From UBA967 sp044375555 (lineage in GTDB: Bacteria > Verrucomicrobiota > Verrucomicrobiia > Chthoniobacterales > Terrimicrobiaceae): a stretch of 64,000 nt of DNA. This document shows positions 17,124-25,736 of the stretch, in pieces (position 1 is the first letter of the stretch; every line of letters starts with the position of its first letter). Location: NCBI GenBank assembly GCA_044375555.1, contig JBILML010000004.1, positions 48,176 to 112,175 on the forward strand, given 5' to 3'. Made by a program: the position numbers and the translations under genes. The notes under the pieces are model-generated. The model ran no database searches, was not told the DNA's origin, and worked only from the letters and a program-made list of their open reading frames with translations.

Positions 17124-17147
17124 AGCTAACTTTTGTAGTTTTCGAGC

Positions 17148-18341
17148 ATGAACCCGATTTACAATCCCTATGCTCCCGGTGCGGGATCCCCGCCGCCTGA
17201 GTTGGCGGGACGCGACGAACTGATCGAGACAGCGCGCATCGCACTGGAACGCACCAGATTGTGTTTTCCAACGAAAAGCCTGATGTTGATTGGATTGCGT
17301 GGAGCGGGGAAAACCGTGCTGCTGGATCATATCCGCGATCTGGCGGAGGGGAATGGCATCCAAACCATTCGCATCGAGGCCCCGGAGCAACGGTCCCTGC
17401 CCGCCATGCTCGCGCCGCAATTGCGTCAGGCGCTCCTCCGTTTGTCGCGCATGGAAAAAACAAAAGAGCTGGCGCAACGCGGTCTGCGTGCTCTGGCGGG
17501 TTTTGCAAAAGCGTTGAAGGTGAAGTATGACGACATCGAGGTGGGGCTGGATTTCGAGCCTGAGCCGGGGCTGGCGGACAATGGGGATCTGGAGCATGAT
17601 TTGCAGGATTTGTTGGATGCGACCGGCGCGGCTGCGGCATCGGCAGGCACCGCCTTGGCATTGTTCATTGATGAACTGCAGTATGTGAAAGAAGAAGAGC
17701 TGGCGGCGCTGATTACCGCATTGCATCGCACCGCGCAGCGCAAGCGGCCGGTAATTTTAATCGGTGCGGGGCTACCGCAGTTGCGGGGAAGAATGGGCAA
17801 AGCGAAATCCTACGCGGAGCGCCTGTTTGATTTTCCGGAAATTGGTCCCCTCACGCGCGAGGCCGCTCACCAGGCGCTCGAGAAGCCGGCGCAAAGCCAC
17901 GAGGTCGTATTCGAGGGTCCAGCAGTCGATGCGATCGTCACCGAAACAAAGGGCTATCCCTATTTTCTCCAAGAATGGGGGAAGCATGCTTGGGATGTGG
18001 CCGATGCGTCACCGATCACACCGGAGGATGTGAAAATCGCCTCCACCAGTGCCATCGCAGCATTGGATGAAAGTTTTTTCCGCGTGCGCTTCGATCGTCT
18101 GACACCTTCTGAAAAACGCTACTTGCGTGCCATGGCAGAGCTGGGCGCTGGTCCGCATCGTTCCGGAGACATTGCGGAAGTGCTGGGGCGTCCTGTGAAT
18201 TCTTTTGGTCCCACAAGAAATCAACTCATTTCCAAAGGCATGATCTGGAGTCCAAGCCACGGGGACACGGCATTCACGGTTCCGATGTTTGACGCGTTTA
18301 TGAAGCGAATCATGCCCGGCAAGGAATGGATCAATAGTTGA
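17148..18341 (+). CDS. Stand-alone AAA ATPase (ORC/STAND-like)
   Basis: A 397-residue ATP-binding protein. Walker A is GLRGAGKT (49-56) and Walker B is LFIDELQ (172-178). Between them is a long helical insert with an acidic stretch (125-150). After the ATPase core come EIGPLTREAA and GYPYFLQEWGKHAWD, typical of the AAA_16/ORC1-like group. A C-terminal winged helix may be present (LTPSEKRYLRAMAELG to RNQLISKGMIW). Proteins of this type occur sporadically in mobile regions and their job is mostly unknown; some act in defence. Here it lies beside a restriction-methylase relic and a tRNA, so an island origin is likely. Function not assigned. Confidence 0.8.
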   Translation: MNPIYNPYAPGAGSPPPELAGRDELIETARIALERTRLCFPTKSLMLIGLRGAGKTVLLDHIRDLAEGNGIQTIRIEAPEQRSLPAMLAPQLRQALLRLSRMEKTKELAQRGLRALAGFAKALKVKYDDIEVGLDFEPEPGLADNGDLEHDLQDLLDATGAAAASAGTALALFIDELQYVKEEELAALITALHRTAQRKRPVILIGAGLPQLRGRMGKAKSYAERLFDFPEIGPLTREAAHQALEKPAQSHEVVFEGPAVDAIVTETKGYPYFLQEWGKHAWDVADASPITPEDVKIASTSAIAALDESFFRVRFDRLTPSEKRYLRAMAELGAGPHRSGDIAEVLGRPVNSFGPTRNQLISKGMIWSPSHGDTAFTVPMFDAFMKRIMPGKEWINS

Positions 18342-18580
18342 TAGGCTTCGCTACAGAGCACTCACATTTCCCTTCGACCGTTTCATCCTACGAGCATGAG
18401 CGCCGGGCGCGCCACTGGCGGAAATTCAGCTGCTCCGAGTTGGTCGCCCGCGACAAAAGCATCCTCGATCTTTTCTGGCTCAAAGACGAAAGGCTCACCG
18501 AGCTCGCGGAGGAGATCATCGACAATATCGAAGCTGCTCTCGCCAGCATCCGGACGGTGGCTCGGGCTCTCGAAAAATAG
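18338..18580 (+). pseudogene. hsdM: Relic of type I restriction methylase HsdM, C-terminal end
   Basis: An 80-codon frame opening with TTG over the ATPase stop. From about 18398 it reads RRARHWRKFSCSELVARDK, then LDLFWLKDERL, then LAEEIIDNIEAALASI. This is the C-terminal signature of one HsdM (N6-adenine methylase) subgroup, normally followed by a DS.NLP.PD linker between the FWLKD and EEI segments. That linker is missing here, so the piece has an internal deletion as well as having lost the whole catalytic part. It ends 43 bp from the 3' end of tRNA-Lys, a common place for island scars. I infer a deleted restriction-modification locus. Confidence 0.7.
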
Positions 18581-18622
18581 CGAAAACCATCCAAGCTTGA
18601 TGTGGGAAAGAGGGAGGGGGCT

Positions 18623-18694
18623 TGGGTTGGGTGGGACTCGAACCCACAACCAACGCCTTAAAAGGGCGCTGCTCTACCATTGAGCTACCAACCC
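18623..18694 (-). tRNA. tRNA-Lys (anticodon TTT)
   Basis: A 72-nt cloverleaf on the minus strand. The acceptor stem is GGGTTGG/CCAACCC and the D-arm is GCTC/GAGC. The anticodon stem GCGCC/GGCGT encloses loop CTTTTAA (anticodon TTT), and the T-arm GTGGG/CCCAC has loop TTCGAGT. The discriminator is A; CCA is not encoded. The wobble U would be thiolated by the mnmA product. Its 3' end faces the HsdM relic and AAA ATPase, suggesting past use as an integration site. Confidence 0.95.
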
Positions 18695-18754
18695 GAAAGA
18701 GGCGGAAAATCTAGTGGCTTGATGAGCTGTTGCAATACTGAAATCTGGAATTTC

Positions 18755-20191
18755 TCATTGCTCGGGGCTCATGAGTGCTGCGGCGCGGCATTTTAATCGG
18801 AAGAATAAATCGCCATCTTCAAATTTCCGGAGGTCCTCAGGGGCACTTCGGTCGAAGTCTGCCAAGAACATGGTCTCGAGCTGGTCGGCGAAGTTTTTAT
18901 CCTGAACCGCGGCGGAGAGTTCGAAGTTCAGCATGAACGACCGGTAGTCCACATTGATCGATCCGACGATGGAGATGTCATCGTCGGCGAGCAGGACTTT
19001 CTGGTGCATGAACCCGGGTTGGTAGCGCCAGAGTTTCACGCCGGCTTCGCGGAGTTTCGGGTAGTAGGTGAAGGACGAGAGCCAGGGCAAAAGGTGGTCG
19101 GCCATTTGCGGGAGGATGATCCGAACATCGACGCCACGGATGGCTGCGTGGCAGATGGCGAAAAATAAAGGGCTGCTTGGAACAAAGTAGGGGCTGGCAA
19201 TCCAGAGTCGGCGTGTGGCGGAGTTGATAATCGAGAGGTAAACCGCCGGGCAGATGCTCCAACTTTCTGCGGGGCCGGAGGCGATGGGGAAGACCACGGG
19301 GGAGGGGGTGGCTTCCACGGTGGGTTTGGGAAGTCGGAAGGGCGGGACTTCGCCGGTGATGTAGTTCCAATCCTCAAGGAATGAGAGTTGAAATCCGGGA
19401 ACGCAGGGCCCTTCGAGTCGAATGTGGGTGTCGCGCCAGGGGCCGAATCGCCGACTGCGTCCCAAGTATTCATCGCCGACATTGAGCCCGCCAAGGAATG
19501 CGGTGAGGGCATCGACGATCACGAGTTTGCGGTGGTTTCGGAAATTGATTTGGAAGCGGCGGCCGAATTGGCGGTTGGTGACGAAGCTTCGGACGAGGAC
19601 GCCTTCTTGGCGGAGACGGGCCGACCAGGAGGGGGAGAGGCTCTTGGATCCGACTTGATCGAACATCACACGGCATTCCACGCCACGACGAGCGGCGGCT
19701 ACGAGACGGTCAGCGAGTTCTCGGCCAATGCGGTCGTCGTGAATGATGAAAAATTGAACCCAGATGGATTCCTTGGCGGCATCGATGGCGGCGAAGATCG
19801 ACTGGAAGGTTTCGTTGCCATCAATCAGGAGGTCTATTTTGGATCCACTCGTGGCTGGAATCCTCGAGAGGTTGTTTGCCATTTTGGAGGCTTCGCGGAA
19901 CTCGCCGGTGAAGTCGGCTTGGTATCCATCCAAGTGTCGAATGATGGAGTGAAAAGCCTCGTCAAGTTTTTGGGAGCCTTTGCGGCCGGCGAGGGTGTAT
20001 CCGGCAAATCGGGACTCTCCAAAAATCAGAAATAGCGGAATGGCGACAATGGGCAGAACGACCAAGCCGCAGGACCAAGCGATGGCGGATTGCGGAGTCC
20101 TGGCGATCAGGATCGCCCGCATGGCTAGAAGGATTCCAACGATCTCGAGTGCGAGGGAGATCGAGGCGATAAGCGGATTCAAAAACGGCAT
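18755..20191 (-). CDS. cls: Cardiolipin synthase
   Basis: A 478-residue phospholipase-D superfamily protein. Two N-terminal membrane spans (about 8-28 and 38-58) precede two HKD motifs: His220, Lys222 and Asp227 in HRKLVIVD, and His396, Lys398 and Asp403 in HQKVLLADDD. Each is followed by the GSxN-type segment (GGLNVGDEYLG, GSINVDYRS). The order and length match bacterial ClsA, which condenses two phosphatidylglycerols into cardiolipin. The gene lies 12 bp downstream of the sensor-like gene on the same strand and may share its transcript. Confidence 0.94.
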   Translation of the reverse strand: MPFLNPLIASISLALEIVGILLAMRAILIARTPQSAIAWSCGLVVLPIVAIPLFLIFGESRFAGYTLAGRKGSQKLDEAFHSIIRHLDGYQADFTGEFREASKMANNLSRIPATSGSKIDLLIDGNETFQSIFAAIDAAKESIWVQFFIIHDDRIGRELADRLVAAARRGVECRVMFDQVGSKSLSPSWSARLRQEGVLVRSFVTNRQFGRRFQINFRNHRKLVIVDALTAFLGGLNVGDEYLGRSRRFGPWRDTHIRLEGPCVPGFQLSFLEDWNYITGEVPPFRLPKPTVEATPSPVVFPIASGPAESWSICPAVYLSIINSATRRLWIASPYFVPSSPLFFAICHAAIRGVDVRIILPQMADHLLPWLSSFTYYPKLREAGVKLWRYQPGFMHQKVLLADDDISIVGSINVDYRSFMLNFELSAAVQDKNFADQLETMFLADFDRSAPEDLRKFEDGDLFFRLKCRAAALMSPEQ

Positions 20192-20203
20192 GCGTCGCCC
20201 GAT

Positions 20204-21118
20204 CTACAGGTCTGCGGGGTTTTCGCCGGGGGTGGGGGCTGGGTGATCTGGTTGGTGATGGGGCAGTTCGCTTCGCAAGCGGGTGAGATCATCGTTTAAG
20301 CGCCGGACTTGGCTTTTGTGGGAATGATGAACGCGGGCCTCGTGATCGTTGAGGAAAACGGCAAGCCAAATAGTGGCAGGGGCCAGCAGGATGAGGGTGA
20401 AAAGCGCGAGACTGAAAAAGAAGCGCCCGTCGTCGGCGTCGGCTTTGAGCAGTGTGAGGATTCGCAAATCAATGGCCGACTGCATGGCTGAAAAGTCATC
20501 GTTCAATCGAATGCGGCGGGCTTCGTAGGAATGCTCCGTGAGAATGGAGGTAGCGGCGTCAGATTTGGACTGTTCAACACCTTCAAGCGTTGGCGCGCTG
20601 ACATTCAAGGCGGCGAGGGCTTTTTCATCCACGCTGCGGAGTTTGGAGAATTCATCGGCCACGCGATCGAAGCGAAGCCACTCGGTTTCGCCAAATGCGA
20701 TGGAGGCGTTGCGGAGTTTCAGGTTGGAGGGAGTCACATCCACCAGAGTGTTTAAAATCGTGTCCGCAGTGGTTGGGGTTTCAAGAACAGGGCCCAACTT
20801 TTTCCTCACCAATGCTTCGTAGGAATTGATGTTTTCCTTAGTGGGTGAGGCGATGGCTAAACTCAGCAGGCGACCGAGCTGGAGCGAGTCCTGGCGTGAC
20901 TCGGAGATGATTTCATTGGCTCGAAAAAGAATCCGCTGGTCCTCGAGGACGAGGGCTTGCTGACGCCAGTAGCGAAACGCTGCCACAGCGATCACTAATT
21001 CCAAAAGAAGCAAAACGCTGAAGAACGGAAGAATCTTTTTGCGGATATCCGGGATGTCTTTCGGAACCCTTGGGAGCTTTCCGTAAAATTGATCAGGTCG
21101 TGTGTATCTTTTACTCAT
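20204..21118 (-). CDS. Two-span membrane protein with periplasmic sensor-like domain
   Basis: A 304-residue protein with a cytoplasmic basic N-terminus and a membrane span at about 29-50. A helical outer segment of roughly 175 residues follows, then a second span (FFFSLALFTLILLAPATIWL, about 228-250) and a short charged tail with a coiled-coil look (QVRRLNDDLTRLRSEL). This is the topology of four-helix-bundle sensor or chemoreceptor input modules, but there is no kinase, HAMP or GGDEF output. I chose the ATG at 21118 because it overlaps the histidine-kinase stop by 8 bp, implying coupled translation. It may be a separate input or regulator for that kinase (inference). Family not recognised. 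Confidence 0.6.
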   Translation of the reverse strand: MSKRYTRPDQFYGKLPRVPKDIPDIRKKILPFFSVLLLLELVIAVAAFRYWRQQALVLEDQRILFRANEIISESRQDSLQLGRLLSLAIASPTKENINSYEALVRKKLGPVLETPTTADTILNTLVDVTPSNLKLRNASIAFGETEWLRFDRVADEFSKLRSVDEKALAALNVSAPTLEGVEQSKSDAATSILTEHSYEARRIRLNDDFSAMQSAIDLRILTLLKADADDGRFFFSLALFTLILLAPATIWLAVFLNDHEARVHHSHKSQVRRLNDDLTRLRSELPHHQPDHPAPTPGENPADL

Positions 21119-23045
21119 CAAGGACTTGTCGGATGGCTTGTAGGATAGTCTGGGAGTTACATGGCTTGCCAAGAATCTTTCTCAACCCGAGAGCGCGGAG
21201 GGTCTCTTGGTCGGGGTGGGTGTCGAGGCCGCTCGTTCCGAGGACTGGAATGGACTGCGAGATTTTATGAATGGCGGCGGTCATTTCCGGACCATCCATA
21301 CCAGGCATGGACATATCTGTGATGATGAGCTGGATTTCCCCAACATGGCGCTTGAATACGGAGACGCCTTCCTCACCGTCATGCGCGGTCAGCACTCGGT
21401 ATCCGGATTTTTCCAGCGAGCGCTGCATGACTTTTAGGACTGTGGATTCATCATCGACCAACAGGATGGTTTCCCCGCCCCCGGCAGTCTTCGATTCCAC
21501 TTTGCTGGCGTGCGAGGGATTCGGCGCTTCGGCTTGCGATGCCGCAGCGGGAAGGAAAACATGGAAGCTGCTTCCGGAACCCTCTTCGGTTTCGAGGGTG
21601 AGGAACCCCCCGTGGCGGCGAATGATGCCGAGCACGGTCGCCAATCCCAAGCCGGTGCCTTTTTCCGGACCCTTGGTGGTGAAAAACGGCTCGAAGATTT
21701 TTTTTCGAATCTGGCGGGGGATTCCGGAACCGGTGTCGCTCACGCTCACGCGCACATAGCGGCCTGGTTTGGCGAGCGGTTGGCGGGCAGCGAATGTGTC
21801 ATCGACTTCAAATCCCACCGCCTCGAGTCGCAAGGTCCCGCCATCCCTCATGGCGTCACGGGCATTCACGCAGAGGTTTAAAATCACCTGCTCCATCTGG
21901 GTTTGGTCGCCGAGAATGGGAGGAAGTTTATCCTCGAGGGAAACCTGGAGCTGGATGGCTTTTGGGAAAGCCTGCCGAACGAAATTCGCCACCTCGCCAA
22001 AAAGGGAATTAATCTCCACGGTCTGCCGCTCGGGACCAACGCCGCTGGTAAAGGTGAGAATCTGGCGGACGAGTTCTGTGGCGCGACGCACATTCGAGTC
22101 CAGCATTCCCAAAACCTCCTGGCTTTCATTGTCCGCCAAGCGCCCCCGGAACATATCGAGAGCGATCGAGATGGGTTGAAGAATGTTGTTCAAGTCATGG
22201 GCGATGCCGCCGGCCAGATTGCCGATGCACTCCTGGCGTTGCGCGCGGAGGCGTTCCTCCTCGAGGAGGCGCGACTCGGCGGCGTCCTCGTTGATGATGA
22301 GAATCGATTGAGGGTTACCGGATTGGTCGCGGAGGAGAGCCCAGCGGCTTTCCGCCACAAACTGCGTGCCGGTCGTTGTGGAATTCTTTAACTCACCGCG
22401 CCACTCCCCGGTGCTCAGGGCGATGCGTCTGGCTTCGGTGAGAATTTGGGGATCATTCCCGAGCTCTCGAGGAAGGGGGCGACCGATCGCTTCGAAGGCA
22501 GGTAGTCCATAGAGTCGCTCCGCACCCATGCTCCAATAGATCACCTGTCCCTCGAGATTTTGGATGATGATCGCCTCCTCGTTCCGGAGCAAAAGCTCGG
22601 TCTGTTCGCGTGCGTGGACCTCGGTCCTTTTGCGATGCGAGTGGTCGCTGATGGCGCAGTAAATTTCGCCAAGCGATCCACCGGAAGTCTCGGCTCCCGC
22701 ATCGATCACGACATGGCGGGTCGATCCATCTTTGCAAAGCAGACAAGCCTCTTGGTTTGCCACCTTCCCGATCATCTCGATGCGATTTTTGAGGAATTTG
22801 AAATCGATCGAATCAACGAGAAAATCATCCGCCGGGCGGCTTAGAAATTCTGCGGGATCATAACCCAAAAGCTCCCCGCTGGCACGGTTGGCGGCCAAGA
22901 CGAATCCCTCGGCGGAGAGTTTCCAGATGATCACCGGCAGCAGGTCCCAAGTTTCGTGATTTGATAATGCACCCATTGTCGCGGAAGGCTGAGTGGTCGG
23001 GAACGGTGAAGTGAGGAGGGGGGCGGAAACGGCTGGTTTGGCCAT
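21111..23045 (-). CDS. Hybrid PAS-PAS histidine kinase with receiver domain
   Basis: 644 residues with no membrane span. The first PAS-like domain covers about 30-150 (LPVIIWKLSAEGFVLAANRA, LGYDPAEFL) and a second about 150-275 (EEAIIIQNLEGQVIYWS). A HisKA box follows with phospho-His in GGIAHDLNNIL, then HATPase boxes NLCVNARDAM, DTGSGIP, FEPFFTTK and GTGLGL. The C-terminal receiver (about 515-640) has LLVDDE and the phospho-Asp in ITDMSMPGMDG. Soluble with PAS sensing, it resembles hybrid kinases that feed a separate response regulator, none of which is adjacent. The start is uncertain: MAKPAV at 23045 or MGALSN at 22976. It is divergent from the bactofilin genes. Confidence 0.9.
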   Translation of the reverse strand: MAKPAVSAPLLTSPFPTTQPSATMGALSNHETWDLLPVIIWKLSAEGFVLAANRASGELLGYDPAEFLSRPADDFLVDSIDFKFLKNRIEMIGKVANQEACLLCKDGSTRHVVIDAGAETSGGSLGEIYCAISDHSHRKRTEVHAREQTELLLRNEEAIIIQNLEGQVIYWSMGAERLYGLPAFEAIGRPLPRELGNDPQILTEARRIALSTGEWRGELKNSTTTGTQFVAESRWALLRDQSGNPQSILIINEDAAESRLLEEERLRAQRQECIGNLAGGIAHDLNNILQPISIALDMFRGRLADNESQEVLGMLDSNVRRATELVRQILTFTSGVGPERQTVEINSLFGEVANFVRQAFPKAIQLQVSLEDKLPPILGDQTQMEQVILNLCVNARDAMRDGGTLRLEAVGFEVDDTFAARQPLAKPGRYVRVSVSDTGSGIPRQIRKKIFEPFFTTKGPEKGTGLGLATVLGIIRRHGGFLTLETEEGSGSSFHVFLPAAASQAEAPNPSHASKVESKTAGGGETILLVDDESTVLKVMQRSLEKSGYRVLTAHDGEEGVSVFKRHVGEIQLIITDMSMPGMDGPEMTAAIHKISQSIPVLGTSGLDTHPDQETLRALGLRKILGKPCNSQTILQAIRQVLDE

Positions 23046-23177
23046 GAGAAAATGTGGGCGCAAGGTAAGAACTCGCGCCTGTCCGGTCAACCGCAAAGAC
23101 CCCCGCTGGGCGCTGTGTTTTTTCCAACCGCAGGCTGTTGACCCGTCCGATCCAAAGCGTGTAGCGTCCCGCTCGAC

Positions 23178-23591
23178 ATGAACCTCAACAACATCACCTC
23201 CTTGGTTTCGGAACCCTCCACTTCCAAAAACATCCTCACCAGCGATGTCGAGCTGACCGGCACGCTCAAGTTCGACAGCGAAATGATTTTCGACGGCAAG
23301 CTCGACGGCGAGATCATCTCCGAAGGCGTTCTCACTCTCGGCAAAAATGCGGTCATCAAGGGCGAAGTTCGCACCAAGTCCGTCACGATCCACGGCACCG
23401 TGAATGGCAATGTGACGGTCCAAGAGCGCTGCGAGTTGAAGTCCAACGCGGAACTCCTCGGCGACCTCAAGGCCATGCGCATCATCATCGAGGAAGGTGC
23501 GACATTTATCGGACATTCGGAGGTTACACCTGCCAAGACCAGTGGCCTCGGTTCCCGCTCCAACTCCTCCTCCATCGAAAGCGCCGCCTAA
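23178..23591 (+). CDS. Bactofilin
   Basis: A 137-residue polymer-forming cytoskeletal protein. The core (about 20-115) is a beta-helix of short repeated strands with Gly turns: VELTGTLKFDSEMIFDGKLD, EGVLTLGKNAVIKGEV, SVTIHGTVNGNVT and CELKSNAELLGDL. The flanking ends are disordered and Ser/Thr-rich, as in other bactofilins. These assemble without nucleotides into filaments or patches used in cell shape and localisation of cell-wall or motility factors. It is followed after 6 bp by a second bactofilin, so the two may co-polymerise. Confidence 0.93.
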   Translation: MNLNNITSLVSEPSTSKNILTSDVELTGTLKFDSEMIFDGKLDGEIISEGVLTLGKNAVIKGEVRTKSVTIHGTVNGNVTVQERCELKSNAELLGDLKAMRIIIEEGATFIGHSEVTPAKTSGLGSRSNSSSIESAA

Positions 23592-23597
23592 GGCTCC

Positions 23598-24365
23598 ATG
23601 CCTCCCACACCGCCGAAGACACCGTTTCGGTGCCCGGAGTGCGGTTTTGTGCAGCTCGAGTCGCCCAACCTCGTCTCGACCAACTGCCGTTCCTGCGGCG
23701 CTCATTACGAAGTCACTGCCTCGGACCAAGTCCGCGCTGGCGGTGAAACTTCCCTGCCTTCCTTTGCCGGAAAAAAAACCGGTCAGGGCAAGCCGGTTCA
23801 TTGTCTCAAGTGCGGCCGCACGCATGAGGTCTCGCAAAAAGCCCAGAGCACGATCTGCCCCGGTTGCTACGCGCCGATCGAGCTCATCGATGTCAGCATC
23901 AACGAAAGTATTTCCCGTGCGGTGGACACCCGAGGTCACCTCAAGCTCGGACCGAAAGGCATCATTGGGAATCCTTGGATCGTGTGCGGCAGTGCGCGCA
24001 TCGAGGGGATTTTCAATGGTCACCTCCGCTGTGAGGGAGAGGTCAAATTGGCCATGCAAAAACCCTGTCCCGGGCGCATCAGCGCTGGCTCGGTCATTAT
24101 CGAGCGCAAGTCGCAAATCGACAGCGCGCATCCCATCGAGGCCGACCAGTTCGCCATTGAGGGCAAGCTCCGCGCGCCGGTGGTCTCGCGCGGCGTCGTC
24201 CGAGTCCTCAAGGGCGGTTGGCTGGAAGGCTCCGTCACTGCACCCTCCATGGTAGTCGAAAAAGGCGGCGTCTTCGTCGGCGATTGCCGCATCCAAGCCG
24301 CACCCAAGCCCGCTCCTCTTGTCGAGGATTCCGCCGAACCCTCGGCTGAAAACTCCGAGTCCTAA
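23598..24365 (+). CDS. Bactofilin-like protein with N-terminal double zinc ribbon
   Basis: 255 residues. The N-terminal 100 contain four Cys pairs arranged as two zinc ribbons: CPECG and CRSCG, then CLKCG and CPGCY. The remainder (about 115-230) is a beta-helix with the bactofilin rhythm: GHLKLGPKGIIGNP, ARIEGIFNGHLRCEG, AGSVIIERKSQID, IEGKLRAPVVSRG and GGWLEGSVTAPSMVV. An acidic Pro/Ala tail follows. Bactofilins usually consist of little but the helix, so the zinc module may anchor the polymer to another protein or nucleic acid (inference). It is almost certainly co-expressed with the preceding bactofilin. Confidence 0.85.
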   Translation: MPPTPPKTPFRCPECGFVQLESPNLVSTNCRSCGAHYEVTASDQVRAGGETSLPSFAGKKTGQGKPVHCLKCGRTHEVSQKAQSTICPGCYAPIELIDVSINESISRAVDTRGHLKLGPKGIIGNPWIVCGSARIEGIFNGHLRCEGEVKLAMQKPCPGRISAGSVIIERKSQIDSAHPIEADQFAIEGKLRAPVVSRGVVRVLKGGWLEGSVTAPSMVVEKGGVFVGDCRIQAAPKPAPLVEDSAEPSAENSES

Positions 24366-24437
24366 AAGGTCGTGTGTCCAGCCCGTGTTCTGTCTTTACA
24401 GCAAAATAGCGCCTCGCCGATAGTCTTCGCCCTTTAA

Positions 24438-25736
24438 ATGAGCAAACCAATCGGCATCGGACTCGCAGGCTTCGGCACAGTGGGCGCGGGGGTTTACAAA
24501 AACCTCCAACGCAATGGCGCCCTCCTCGAGCAACGCATCGGCAGAACCTTTGAGGTCAAAAAAATCGCCGTGCGGGATCTTTCGAAGGCCCGCGATGTCC
24601 AAGCGCCGGCCTCTCTTTTCACATCGAATCCTGATGAAATCCTCGGCGACCCCTCGATCCAGATCGTCGTGGAGTTGATGGGCGGAATCGATGTGCCGCT
24701 GGCTTTCGTTAAAAAAGCCATCGCCGCTGGCAAGATTGTCGTCACTGGCAACAAGGCTCTCCTGGCCGAGCACGGAAACGAGATTTTCGAACTCGCCCGC
24801 GAGAAGCGCGTGCCGGTCCTCTATGAAGCTGCGGTCGCTGGAGGAATCCCGATCATCAAATCCGTTCGCGAGGCATTTGTTGGAAACCGTTTCGAGGCGA
24901 TTCATGGCATTTTGAATGGAACGAGCAACTACATCCTCTCGCGCATGACGGGGGAGGGTTTGGACTTCGCGCCAGTCCTCGCTGAAGCCCAAAAGCTCGG
25001 ATACGCCGAGGCCGACCCCGCGCTGGACATCAATGGCTGGGACGCCGCCCACAAGGCGATCATCCTCGCCTCGCTCGCTTATGGTTTCTGGATCGACCCG
25101 AAGGATGTCCTCGTCGAGGGCATCGAAAAAGTCACCGCTGCCGACATCCGTTTCGCCGAGGAACTCGGCTATCGCATCAAGCTCATCGCCTCCATCAAAG
25201 CCGACGAATCCGGCGCGATCGAGGTCCGCGTCGTTCCGACTCTCATCCCGAAATCCCATGTCCTCGCCTCGGTGAATGGCGTCTTCAACGCGGTGGCGGT
25301 GAAGGGCGATGTCGTCGGCGAAGCCCTGTTTTACGGGCGCGGCGCCGGGCAGGACCCTACATCCAGTTCCGTGCTTGGCGACCTCGCCGAGGCCGCGGCC
25401 TTCTTGGAATCTCCGCGCCAGTCGGTGGGGTTCACGGCCCACAGCCTCTACGGTCCCTCGAAGCCGATCGACGACACCATTTCCAAATACTACCTCCGCC
25501 TCGGCGTGGAGGACCGACCTGGTGTCCTAGCCCAAATCGCAGGAACGCTTGCCAAGGCCGACATCGGCATTCTTTCCGTGATCCAGCCCGAGGGATTGGT
25601 CGATGGCTCGGTGCCGCTCATCCTCACGCTCCACGACGCGCCATTTGGTCCGATGAAAAAAACCGCACACGATTTGGCGTCGCTTCCTTGCGTGAAAGGC
25701 ACACCGCTCCTTCTCCACATGGAGACTTTCCAATGA
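24438..25736 (+). CDS. hom: Homoserine dehydrogenase
   Basis: A 432-residue monofunctional enzyme reducing aspartate semialdehyde to homoserine. The NAD(P) loop is GLAGFGTVGAGVYK. The catalytic-domain segments GILNGTSNYIL, EAQKLGYAEADPALDINGWDAAHK and GRGAGQDPTSSSV are conserved. A C-terminal ACT domain (about 350-430, YYLRLGVEDRPGVLAQIA) probably mediates threonine feedback. It overlaps thrC by 4 bp (ATGA), starting a hom-thrC-lysC operon for threonine, lysine and methionine precursors. Confidence 0.97.
   Translation: MSKPIGIGLAGFGTVGAGVYKNLQRNGALLEQRIGRTFEVKKIAVRDLSKARDVQAPASLFTSNPDEILGDPSIQIVVELMGGIDVPLAFVKKAIAAGKIVVTGNKALLAEHGNEIFELAREKRVPVLYEAAVAGGIPIIKSVREAFVGNRFEAIHGILNGTSNYILSRMTGEGLDFAPVLAEAQKLGYAEADPALDINGWDAAHKAIILASLAYGFWIDPKDVLVEGIEKVTAADIRFAEELGYRIKLIASIKADESGAIEVRVVPTLIPKSHVLASVNGVFNAVAVKGDVVGEALFYGRGAGQDPTSSSVLGDLAEAAAFLESPRQSVGFTAHSLYGPSKPIDDTISKYYLRLGVEDRPGVLAQIAGTLAKADIGILSVIQPEGLVDGSVPLILTLHDAPFGPMKKTAHDLASLPCVKGTPLLLHMETFQ

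Larger units (their letters stand above)
16690..17147. other. Gene-poor stretch before the AAA ATPase
   Basis: About 460 bp between recQ (start, minus) and the ATPase (start, plus). Apart from one doubtful 78-codon frame (16816-17052) and the hairpin at 17101-17123 I see nothing defined. Two overlapping frames here, ending RRGTRQR and then continuing in another frame as PASALLEGIREQWMNSG, look like a decayed, frameshifted small gene, perhaps an old toxin-antitoxin remnant, but no family could be assigned. Confidence 0.4.

Noticed and set aside
18595..18640. Possible att duplication of the tRNA-Lys 3' end
   Set aside because: No second copy of the 3' tRNA sequence was found at 16.7-17.1 kb, so island borders cannot be defined.
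23046..24296. Extension of the histidine kinase to 1061 residues
   Set aside because: The extra part is antisense to both bactofilin genes and has no domain; a divergent promoter is expected there.
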